Source: Bacteroidales bacterium (GTDB lineage Bacteria; Bacteroidota; Bacteroidia; Bacteroidales; UBA10428). Taken from it: a DNA stretch of 64,000 nucleotides. Below the pieces are notes generated by a model, which searched no databases, had not been told where the DNA came from, and worked only from the letters and a program-made list of their open reading frames with translations. Below are positions 8,782 to 16,822 of this stretch, in pieces. A program made the translations under genes and the position numbers. Within the stretch, counting starts at the first letter, position 1, and every line of letters starts with the position of its first letter. The stretch is taken from the NCBI GenBank assembly GCA_016928305.1, contig JAFGKY010000013.1:1-64000 (forward strand). Direction: 5' to 3'.

Positions 8782-9957
8782 TTATGATTTTTTTATTGCC
8801 TGATCAAAATCGGCAATAATATCATCCACATTTTCCAATCCAACGGATACTCTTATCATACCATCCGTAATACCCGATTCTTTACGTTCTTTTGCGGTTA
8901 ACTTGGAATGCGTTGTGGTAGGAGGGTGAGTAATTGTTGTCCTCGTATCACCCAGGTTAGAGGTAAGCGATGCAAGCCTGAGTAAATTTAGAAACTTCAT
9001 GGCTCTTTTTATGCCTCCTTTCAGCTCAAAGGTAACCAGTCCTCCTCCCAGCTCCATTTGCTTTTTAGCAAGCTTATATTGCGGATGAGAGGACAGGTAC
9101 GGATACTTAACCCATTCGACATGAGCATTGTCCTCAAGATAGCGTGCTAATTTCATGGCATTTGAACAATGTCTGTCCATCCTCACTGCAAGGGTCTCAA
9201 GGCTTTTGGAAAGTAACCATGCGGAATGAGGCGACAAAGTCGGCCCGATAATTCTGGAAAGCGTACGCACTTCGTTAATGGTTTCTTTGCTTCCAAGAAC
9301 AGCTCCTGAGATGGTCCTGCCCTGACCGTCTATGAATTTGGTTGCGGAATGGATCACCATATCAACACCATATTTGATGGGATTTTGCAAATAGGGTGTT
9401 GCAAAGCAATTATCAATGACAACATACAATCCATGTTTCTCTGCCAGTTTGCATAACCATTTAAGGTCAATTAACTCAAGCCCTGGATTTGCCGGTGTTT
9501 CGGCATAGATCATTTTAGTGGTCGGTAATATATGTTTTTCCCAATCATCTGTGTCATTGATGTTTACAAATGTATGGGAAATTCCCCACCGCGATAGTAC
9601 CTGGGTTATCAGTAAATAAGTAGTCCCAAAAATCTGTCTTGGAACCAGCAAGTGATCCCCGGGCTGTAAAACCGATATCATACTGAGGAAGACTGCCGCC
9701 ATTCCCGATGATGTTGCTATTCCATCTTCAGCACCTTCCAATGCACATAATTTCTTTATGTATTCGTCTGTATTTGGATTGGAATAGCGTGTATAAATAT
9801 TTCCATCCACGGTTTCTGCAAAAACATCACGCGCTTCTTCTGCACTGTTAAAAACAAAACTGGATGTTTCAAAGACCGGAACACTGTGTTCTTTATGCTG
9901 TGATCGTTGTGCCTGGATCCGGATAGCATTGGTTTCGAATTTTCTTGTTTTATTCAT
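8782..9957 (-). CDS. Trans-sulfuration PLP enzyme, probable O-acyl-homoserine sulfhydrylase
   Basis: A 391-residue Cys/Met metabolism PLP-dependent enzyme. The PLP lysine is Lys207 in HSATKFIDGQGR; SRY-type phosphate contacts (YTRYSNPN) and TSSGMAA are present. The GQGR that follows the lysine is typical of the MetZ/O-succinylhomoserine sulfhydrylase branch. Cystathionine gamma-synthase and methionine gamma-lyase share the fold. The MetA encoded at 34992-35909 carries the acetyl-type residue, so O-acetylhomoserine is the likely substrate here. It is monocistronic, and I found no SAM riboswitch in its leader. Confidence 0.82.
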   Translation of the reverse strand: MNKTRKFETNAIRIQAQRSQHKEHSVPVFETSSFVFNSAEEARDVFAETVDGNIYTRYSNPNTDEYIKKLCALEGAEDGIATSSGMAAVFLSMISVLQPGDHLLVPRQIFGTTYLLITQVLSRWGISHTFVNINDTDDWEKHILPTTKMIYAETPANPGLELIDLKWLCKLAEKHGLYVVIDNCFATPYLQNPIKYGVDMVIHSATKFIDGQGRTISGAVLGSKETINEVRTLSRIIGPTLSPHSAWLLSKSLETLAVRMDRHCSNAMKLARYLEDNAHVEWVKYPYLSSHPQYKLAKKQMELGGGLVTFELKGGIKRAMKFLNLLRLASLTSNLGDTRTTITHPPTTTHSKLTAKERKESGITDGMIRVSVGLENVDDIIADFDQAIKKS

Positions 9958-10153
9958 GATTTGCTATTTACAGGTTGGCCGCAAATTTAAAACAATAAAG
10001 ACCATTTCTCATTATCGGTTATTAGAATTGATTTCAGAAAAACCTTATTGATTGCTCTATAAAATTCAATGATCCTGTAACGATAATAAGAATTCTATGA
10101 AATCCTTTGACCGAGGTGCAAAAAATCCGGACCGCATCCCGTCCGTACCTCTT

Positions 10154-10393
10154 TCATTTTTTCTTTTTAACGGTTGCCTTAGGTTTAACGGTTGCCTTAG
10201 GTTTTACCGTCTTTATCGGTTTAGTTACCTTTTTAACAGCGGGTTTTTTGGTTTCCTTAGCCGTTAATTTAACCGGTGGCTTTTCAATGACCGGAACGAT
10301 CACAGGTTTCTTTTTTTTGGTACGAGGTCTGGTAACTCCGTATGATTTCAAGGCTATTTTCCCTCTTCTGGTTTTTCTATCTCCTTTTCCCAT
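10154..10393 (-). CDS. Ribosomal protein bTHX with long basic tail
   Basis: A 79-residue protein. Its first ~25 residues carry the bTHX (S31e-like/Thx) signature GKGDRKTRRGKI followed by SYGVTRPR, which binds the head of the 30S subunit. After residue 26 comes a Lys/Pro/Ala/Val tail with near-repeats (VKPKAT twice). The Thermus protein is under 30 residues, so the tail makes up two thirds of this one. The start ATG at 10393 places the signature at the N-terminus. Such small genes are often missed. Identification is from motif; the tail's role is unknown. Confidence 0.85.
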   Translation of the reverse strand: MGKGDRKTRRGKIALKSYGVTRPRTKKKKPVIVPVIEKPPVKLTAKETKKPAVKKVTKPIKTVKPKATVKPKATVKKKK

Positions 10394-10522
10394 AGTACAT
10401 AGTATATATTTATTTCAGTTATTTTTTGGCGGACTAAAAATATAAAATCCTGCGCAATTTAAAAATGCCATGGTTGAAAAGCCATTTTATTGGGTAAAAT
10501 ATACTTGAACACATGATGGCTT

Positions 10523-11050
10523 TCAACCGTTTTTATATAATTTCTTAAGAATTTTGTTTGTTCGTGAACGAAATCCCATGCTGCCATCGGCATAGTTTTC
10601 TTCCAAGATAGAGATCAGTTCATCTCTTATGCCTGTCTCATACAAGGAAGTATTGTAGAGGATTTGCATGGCATGGACACGTATTGCTACCGGTTTTGTA
10701 AGATCTTCAAGCCAGTCAAAACACAAACCCAGTAAAATACCTTTGTTTCTTTTTGTAAGTTTGACAGGATAATCTGCCACAATTTTTAATATATTTCTGA
10801 TAACTCCTTCTGAATTAATGTCATGGAGATAAGGTATTAGCGTATTTTGTTGCATTTCAAATATTTCAGGGAACTTATCAGCACAAATGGAAAAAACTCT
10901 TGCTGCCCTGGAGGCAAAAGGATCTTCGTCGGCCAGTATAACATCCGTTAATGCGCTGATCCTTTCAGGTTCTTCAAGAACCATGGAAGCAGCTATATCT
11001 GCAAGTTTTCTTGAACTGTCTGATAATACCTTTCTGAAATCAACCGGCAT
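10523..11050 (-). CDS. Hypothetical helical protein, possibly HEAT-like
   Basis: An unrecognised 175-residue soluble protein with no signal peptide. It appears mostly helical, with pairs of helices at ISALTDVILADEDPFASRAA and PVAIRVHAMQILYNTSL. These recall HEAT-type repeats, consistent with a scaffold or binding role. It begins four bases from the start of an ORF on the opposite strand, and so is divergent from the cupin gene. No catalytic motif is visible. Confidence 0.6.
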   Translation of the reverse strand: MPVDFRKVLSDSSRKLADIAASMVLEEPERISALTDVILADEDPFASRAARVFSICADKFPEIFEMQQNTLIPYLHDINSEGVIRNILKIVADYPVKLTKRNKGILLGLCFDWLEDLTKPVAIRVHAMQILYNTSLYETGIRDELISILEENYADGSMGFRSRTNKILKKLYKNG

Positions 11051-11131
11051 AAAATGAAAAGACTGGTATTTATGAATGAATTATGTTTGTCAGAAAATTG
11101 TAAATTTAACAACACTTTAAAAATTTACACC

Positions 11132-11392
11132 ATGATGAAAGTAAGAAAACCAACGGAAACCGAAATCAGGCAGACCGATGCATGGGGTATATGGTCCAAA
11201 GAACCATCAACCTTTACCTGGTCATATGATGATAAGGAAACCTGCTATATCCTGGAAGGTAATGCAGCGGTAACCGACGAACAAGGACATAGCATTGAAT
11301 TCGGTCCCGGTGATTGGGTGGAATTTGAACAGGGACTTGAATGTACATGGACCATCTCCAAAACCATCAGGAAAAAATACAAGTTCGGTTGA
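11132..11392 (+). CDS. Small cupin (Cupin_3/DUF861 type) protein
   Basis: An 86-residue single-domain cupin with the typical DUF861-like pattern: WSKEPSTFTWSYDDKETCYILEG, then FGPGDWVEFEQGL. The start at 11132 (ATGATG) is chosen over 11054 because the upstream 26 codons match nothing in the family and overlap the likely promoter. Relatives bind small acids or sugars, but most are uncharacterised. It is monocistronic, divergent from the helical protein and followed by a 250-bp gap without genes. Confidence 0.75.
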   Translation: MMKVRKPTETEIRQTDAWGIWSKEPSTFTWSYDDKETCYILEGNAAVTDEQGHSIEFGPGDWVEFEQGLECTWTISKTIRKKYKFG

Positions 11393-11643
11393 CATATAAA
11401 TGCAACGAATAAGCAAACCATTCGCGGTAAACAGCCAATATGATTTCCTAACAAAATGCAGGAATTATTTTTTTTTATTGGTAGAGCACAAAAAATGTAA
11501 TACAATGCTGAGATGTGCCATTCCTTATTATTTTCGTATTTATTGTTTTGATGGTGAAACACCGGGATCGGCATAAATGCGAATGTTTTTTGCACGTTCT
11601 GTGAGATCCGATTCACATCTCTTTACTTTACAATATTTATTGT

Positions 11644-12348
11644 ATGGAAGTATTCTTCATCCTGGTCGAACCGGCAGTGCCCGAAAATATAGGGGCTTCA
11701 GCAAGAGCTATTAAAACGATGTCTTTTAACAGGTTACGATTGGTTAATCCATGTGATTATTTAAGTATTGAAGCCCGTAAACTGGCACATGGATCGTTGG
11801 ATGTGCTTACCGCTGCAGAAGTTTTTTCATCGCTGGATCAGGCAATCCATGATATTGATTTTATTATTGGAACTTCAGCCAAAAGCAGAAGGATTAAGCA
11901 CGATTATTATCCCGCTGAACAGATGGTTGAATTTATAAAACGAAAGGGAACTACCATTAATGCTGCAGGTATAGTATTTGGCAGGGAAGAATACGGGCTG
12001 ACGACTGAAGAGGCACATCGCTGTGACATCATATGCAGCATACCCATGGCGGCAAAATACCCTTCACTGAACCTGTCGCAGGCTGTTATGATCATGGCTT
12101 ACGAATTATCGGCATTGCAGATGAATAAAAATGTCAGATCATCAAAATATCCTGAATCACTGACACTAAAAGCTGCTCGCGCACAAATTGAGGAGGTGCT
12201 TGCTTCCATTGGTCTAATAAGCAACAAAGTATTATATGACCGTATTATTGAAAGGATAAATGCAGCCGGAGAGGATGATTTGCACCTGCTTTATTCGGTC
12301 TGTAAGTTTTTCAGGAAAAGCAATACCAAACCTGACGGATTCAATTGA
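11644..12348 (+). CDS. trmJ: tRNA (cytidine/uridine-2'-O-)-methyltransferase, TrmJ family
   Basis: A 234-residue SPOUT-family RNA 2'-O-methyltransferase. The N-terminus FFILVEPAVPENIGASARA matches the TrmJ/TrmH group 1 signature. The C-terminal knot holds VFGREEYGLTTEE and IPMAAKYPSLNLSQAV. It would methylate position 32 in the tRNA anticodon loop, although the group also has rRNA-directed members. The ATG at 11644 begins immediately before the family motif. The ion channel gene follows by 34 bp. Confidence 0.85.
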   Translation: MEVFFILVEPAVPENIGASARAIKTMSFNRLRLVNPCDYLSIEARKLAHGSLDVLTAAEVFSSLDQAIHDIDFIIGTSAKSRRIKHDYYPAEQMVEFIKRKGTTINAAGIVFGREEYGLTTEEAHRCDIICSIPMAAKYPSLNLSQAVMIMAYELSALQMNKNVRSSKYPESLTLKAARAQIEEVLASIGLISNKVLYDRIIERINAAGEDDLHLLYSVCKFFRKSNTKPDGFN

Positions 12349-12382
12349 TCAAAATAACCATTTCCAATAAAAACAGCATTCC

Positions 12383-13207
12383 ATGATGTCAAAAAACAGA
12401 AAACGTCTGTATGAAATCATTTTTGAAGCTGATACGCCTGCCGGAAAAGTTTTTGATGAGGTACTGCTTGGGATTATATTATTCAGTGTCCTGGTTGTAA
12501 TGCTCGAAAGCGTGAGCAATATGAGGATGAGATTTCCTCATGGGCTCAGGATTATTGAATGCATAATCACCGTTATTTTTACGGCAGAATATGTTACGCG
12601 TATCTGTGTGGTCGACCGGCCCTTTAAATACATCCTGAGTTTTTATGGACTGATAGACCTTTTGGCAATTCTTCCTACCTACCTGGGTTTATTCTTTACG
12701 GGGGCACAAACGTTGATTGTTATCAGGGCACTCCGGTTGCTTAGAATTTTCCGTATTTTGAAATTAAGTCGATACACCCGCGCGGGTAGTTTGATTGTTA
12801 AAGCATTGTGGGACAGCCGCGAGAAACTCAGTGTCTTTTTGTTTTTTGTGCTGACATTTACAGCCATTGTCGGCACACTCATGTACCTGATAGAGGGAGA
12901 AGAAAACGGTTTTACAAGCATTCCAACAAGTATTTATTGGGCAATTGTCACCCTCACAACCGTGGGCTATGGAGACTTGTCTCCGGTGACGGGACTGGGT
13001 AAATTGCTCTCAAGCATTGTGATGATCATGGGTTATGCTATCATTGCCGTGCCTACAGGTATTGTCACAGCTTCATTTGTTAGCGACTATCAAAAAAGAA
13101 ATACCCAGGTGTGTTCAGAATGTATGTTTGATAATCATGATGATGATGCAGTATTTTGTAAAAAGTGTGGTACAAAACTTTATGTAACAGATAACAAAAG
13201 GTTATAA
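12383..13207 (+). CDS. Voltage-gated potassium channel with C-terminal zinc ribbon
   Basis: A 274-residue six-transmembrane ion channel. S4 has regularly spaced basic residues (IRALRLLRIFRILKLSRY, about residues 112-130). The pore loop holds the selectivity filter TTVGYGD. After S6 the short cytoplasmic tail has two CxxC pairs (CSEC...CKKC, about 247-265) that look like a zinc ribbon. It acts in the inner membrane and passes K+ in response to voltage. The zinc ribbon is an uncommon addition and may regulate assembly or redox response; that is inference. Confidence 0.9.
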   Translation: MMSKNRKRLYEIIFEADTPAGKVFDEVLLGIILFSVLVVMLESVSNMRMRFPHGLRIIECIITVIFTAEYVTRICVVDRPFKYILSFYGLIDLLAILPTYLGLFFTGAQTLIVIRALRLLRIFRILKLSRYTRAGSLIVKALWDSREKLSVFLFFVLTFTAIVGTLMYLIEGEENGFTSIPTSIYWAIVTLTTVGYGDLSPVTGLGKLLSSIVMIMGYAIIAVPTGIVTASFVSDYQKRNTQVCSECMFDNHDDDAVFCKKCGTKLYVTDNKRL

Positions 13208-13263
13208 GGCGATACTCGTTGCATATTAATAAAGCCTCTTCTTGTGCTGTGATCGTATGACCG

Positions 13264-14415
13264 CTATCTCCAGACTCCTGCTATGGCTTCGTGACAGAAC
13301 TTACACTTTGAATTTACAATGTTGTTGGCGATGATGCTGAATCCTTTTCGTTCAACCACGGTCTTACCACATTTCGGGCAAATGGTATTGTCGGCATTTA
13401 ATCCGGGTGCATTTCCGATATAAACATATTTTAATCCGGATTTCAATGCAATCTCCCGGCTTTTCAATAAAGTGCTAAGCGGAGTTGCCGGTAGCTGTGT
13501 CAGTTTGTACTGGGGATGAAAACGGCTGAAGTGCAAGGGGCTGTTAGCAAAGCCATTGTTGAACAGCCACTTGCACATTTGTTCGATCATCCCGAAATCG
13601 TCCGTCCAGTTAGGAACGATCAGATTCGTAATCTCGAGCCATACGTTCAATTCTTTGAGTATCTTTAGGGTATTCAGTACAGGTTCAAGCGATCCGCCGT
13701 TAAGCTTCATATAAATCTCGTCACTGAAGGATTTTAGATCGATGTTGGCACCATCAATATACTTGGCCAGTTCACGAAGAGGTTTTTCGTTTATATAGCC
13801 GGCGGATACAATAATGTTTTTTATTCCCTTGCTACGGGCTATTTTTGATGTGTCATAGGTATATTCATAAAAAGTAACCGGTTCTGAATAGGTATATGCA
13901 ATGGACGCGCATTTATTTTTTATTGCCTCTTCAACTACCCGCTGAGGCATCAGATCATAATTCCTTGTTTCCAGTGGACTTGCCTGGGATATCTCCCAGT
14001 TCTGACAATTAAGGCATGCCAGGTTGCATCCGGCTGTAGCAATCGAATATGCCCGGGTTCCCGGTAGAAAATTATACAGCGGCTTTTTTTCAATTGGATC
14101 GTCATGTATTGCACACGGATTCCCATAAGCAATTGAATAAAGCTTTCCTTTTATATTCATCCGGTTTCGGCAATCTCCGGTCTCATCCTCCTTCAAAACA
14201 CATTCATTGGGACATATAAGGCATTTAATCCCCCGAGGAGTGGGAGAAGAGAACATAGCTTCTTTCATGAACCGGTTATGACTGTCAGCCGGCGTATTAT
14301 TGTGATCAGGATAAGATGAAAGTAAGGAGGATGAAAAGAGGTTAGTATACCTCATCAGACAATAAGTACAGCCGACACCCAACAGACTTGTTTTAATAAA
14401 TGTTCTCTTTTTCAT
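13264..14415 (-). CDS. amrS: AmmeMemoRadiSam system radical SAM enzyme
   Basis: A 383-residue radical SAM protein. An N-terminal cysteine set (CLICPNEC...GDC) comes first, then the cluster motif CNLACLNC, then a C-terminal zinc-ribbon-like CPKC...CKFC close to the end. This order is that of the radical SAM member of the AmmeMemoRadiSam set, whose other parts (MEMO and AMMECR1) are fused in the gene at 56529-58073. I start at 14415 rather than 14541 because KKRTFIK there resembles a Tat signal (a KR variant of RRxFLK) followed by a hydrophobic stretch. The substrate is unknown. A membrane spermidine-synthase-like gene lies directly upstream on the same strand. Confidence 0.82.
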   Translation of the reverse strand: MKKRTFIKTSLLGVGCTYCLMRYTNLFSSSLLSSYPDHNNTPADSHNRFMKEAMFSSPTPRGIKCLICPNECVLKEDETGDCRNRMNIKGKLYSIAYGNPCAIHDDPIEKKPLYNFLPGTRAYSIATAGCNLACLNCQNWEISQASPLETRNYDLMPQRVVEEAIKNKCASIAYTYSEPVTFYEYTYDTSKIARSKGIKNIIVSAGYINEKPLRELAKYIDGANIDLKSFSDEIYMKLNGGSLEPVLNTLKILKELNVWLEITNLIVPNWTDDFGMIEQMCKWLFNNGFANSPLHFSRFHPQYKLTQLPATPLSTLLKSREIALKSGLKYVYIGNAPGLNADNTICPKCGKTVVERKGFSIIANNIVNSKCKFCHEAIAGVWR

Positions 14416-14599
14416 TTTCAGGTACTCACATTCAGACAGATTGTACAACAGCGCTGCCGACTTTGTATATCCAATGATTTTCAAATGGTATGAATTTGTG
14501 ATCAACGATTTACAAAGTCGTAGTAAATAATTGACATTCAAAATTACGAAAAACGAATGGAGTATGCACGTTAATCGCTTCCAATTCGAGATGTTGTTA

Positions 14600-16765
14600 T
14601 CAAAGATGTTTTCGTCTTAGAAAAAGATTCAGCGCATACAACAGGAGCAGACCACCAATGAGATATGAGGTGTTCATAATGCCCAGCAACGGGATCAGGA
14701 AAATGGAGGTAAGAAATGCTCCCAGGGCGGAACCGATAAGGTCGGCACTGTATAAAGACGCGACATTATCCGTAAGATTGCCCGATCGCAAATGAACTGC
14801 CATTGAAAACAATACTCCGGCAGCGAAGGCAATGAGGAATAATAGCAATAGTACAACCAGCAGGGTATTAATAATACCGGCCTGTACAATCCGTGTAATG
14901 AAAAGCGCAGGTAAAAGAATCGCAAGAACGCCTGTAATTATCTGGAATAACATGAACTGCATGTAGGTAACTTTGCGGAATATCAGCATTCTGCTCAGTG
15001 CTCCCATGGCCAGTCCTCCCATAAAAACAGCCATACAAACCCCGATAACCTGGTAGATATATCCCGAAAGTATCTGCAGGGCAAGCAAAAGGATTATTTC
15101 AAGCGATGAGGCTGAAAATCCCGTGATCATTAATGCTGAGGTCACAGGTTTCATAAAAATACATACAGCTACTAATATGAGAATAAGTACTGCGAATATT
15201 ATCCATAGCAGGTTTTTACCCAGATTGAACTGGCTTAACCAGTAATTCAGGTAATAGAAGTAGGAAACAGGTTTAAAGTCTTTGTTTGACTGGGTAACCT
15301 GTTCCAGGTGTTCAAGCAGGTAATCAGAACGCTCCTTCAGGGACAATGTGTCTATATAGTAGGAGTTTAAGTAATCATTTTTAATATTTTTATTTATAAT
15401 GTATTGTGTTATATTGATGGTAAGCGGTTCATCCGATAAAAGGTAATAATTCCTTTCTCCAGGAATGATCAAAACATGCTTGAAAACCTCTTTACATGTA
15501 TTGTATATTACTGAATTTAAACGGATTGCCTCGTCGCTGATATAATTTGCTGTGGAAGGCATGTTTAATGCAACAATGCATTTCTCATTTATAATTTTTC
15601 TGATATCATGCAGAAATTCAACTGTATAGAATCGATTTAGCTGTGCAGTGGATGGCTCAGGCAAATTAATCAGAATGATATCATATCGATACGCTGTTTT
15701 TTTTATAAACATGCGGGCATCCTTTCGAATCAAATGAATGCGCTCATCCTCCAAAGAAGAAGTATATTTTTTACCGATGGTAAAAATAAACGGATTGATT
15801 TCAACATAATCAATATCATCTATGTCATATTTGAGTATTTCATTCGTTATGCCTGAAATGCCTCCTGATATCAATAAGACACGGCGGGGATTGGTATGCT
15901 GTGCCATAGCATAATGCACGGCTTCCTCATTAGCGATCTGATTATCGGTAGAGAAAAGTAACTTGCCGTTTTCAAATATGTTAAGCTGCTCGGTACTTTT
16001 TGTTACAGCGAGGTTACCGTACGGTGTATCTTTAGAGAGAAGTACTTCCTGTTGAGTAAAAAAAACCGATTTTAAATGGTAGTCCGCTTTTAACAGAAAT
16101 AGCAGGATGACCAAACTTACTGTAATAAATAAAATTATGATATTGAAAAGATTAGTACCATTTATATGAAGTGGAAATAAAAGTAATAAACAACCGCACA
16201 ACGGAAGCAGAATCATGATCTGGAAATTTGACAATAGAAAGAAAAGCACGAAACTGGCCAGTATCCCTGCTACAAGGCTTCCTGTTGATTCGATGGCATA
16301 CGTTTTTTCAGCAGGGATCTTATTGCTGTAATGGCTGATAACCCCTGATAGGTAAGTGAAGAGAAAACCGGATAAAAGGCAGAAGGGCGCTATTATTATG
16401 GCTGAGCTGACTATGATCTGAAAAAAACCAATTTCAATACCTGGTTTAAATACCTGGTTCCGGAAGAATTCAATAATAAAGAAAAGTATTGGAGGAATCC
16501 AGCCCAGAAAGATCATGGCAACACGCGAAAAGCGGTTGGTATCCTTTATATGAATTGCTTTTTTCCCTATAAAGGCACCGGAGCCCGTCAAAATCATCCA
16601 GTTGGCAAGTATTACACCAATAATGAGTTCATTACCACCAAAAATAAACATGAACTCACGCAGTAAAACGATTTGTACGAGCATAGACGTAAGCCCCAGT
16701 ATGAAAACCTGACCGTACACATGGGATATGCCATATGATCCTGATTGAGTGGAGTTATAAGCCAT
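14600..16765 (-). CDS. Membrane-embedded spermidine-synthase-like protein
   Basis: A 721-residue protein. It has about seven N-terminal transmembrane segments, a soluble SAM-binding-like Rossmann domain (roughly residues 230-440) and a further C-terminal membrane bundle. The middle domain has VLLISGGISGITNE where polyamine synthases have GGGDG, and NLPEPSTAQLNRFYT where they have the catalytic Asp region. It therefore belongs to the fused membrane branch and probably does not make spermidine. It is encoded upstream of the amrS-like gene on the same strand, 184 bp apart, and may act with it at the membrane. It is divergent from relA. Confidence 0.75.
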   Translation of the reverse strand: MAYNSTQSGSYGISHVYGQVFILGLTSMLVQIVLLREFMFIFGGNELIIGVILANWMILTGSGAFIGKKAIHIKDTNRFSRVAMIFLGWIPPILFFIIEFFRNQVFKPGIEIGFFQIIVSSAIIIAPFCLLSGFLFTYLSGVISHYSNKIPAEKTYAIESTGSLVAGILASFVLFFLLSNFQIMILLPLCGCLLLLFPLHINGTNLFNIIILFITVSLVILLFLLKADYHLKSVFFTQQEVLLSKDTPYGNLAVTKSTEQLNIFENGKLLFSTDNQIANEEAVHYAMAQHTNPRRVLLISGGISGITNEILKYDIDDIDYVEINPFIFTIGKKYTSSLEDERIHLIRKDARMFIKKTAYRYDIILINLPEPSTAQLNRFYTVEFLHDIRKIINEKCIVALNMPSTANYISDEAIRLNSVIYNTCKEVFKHVLIIPGERNYYLLSDEPLTINITQYIINKNIKNDYLNSYYIDTLSLKERSDYLLEHLEQVTQSNKDFKPVSYFYYLNYWLSQFNLGKNLLWIIFAVLILILVAVCIFMKPVTSALMITGFSASSLEIILLLALQILSGYIYQVIGVCMAVFMGGLAMGALSRMLIFRKVTYMQFMLFQIITGVLAILLPALFITRIVQAGIINTLLVVLLLLFLIAFAAGVLFSMAVHLRSGNLTDNVASLYSADLIGSALGAFLTSIFLIPLLGIMNTSYLIGGLLLLYALNLFLRRKHL

Positions 16766-16822
16766 TTGCTGTAGGATTGCAGAATTAAAATTACATAATT
16801 GTACTTAAACGATAAAATTCAA

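Noticed and set aside
14600-16765. Genuine spermidine synthase
   Set aside because: The catalytic Asp region is replaced by NLPEPSTAQLN and the domain is embedded in membrane segments.
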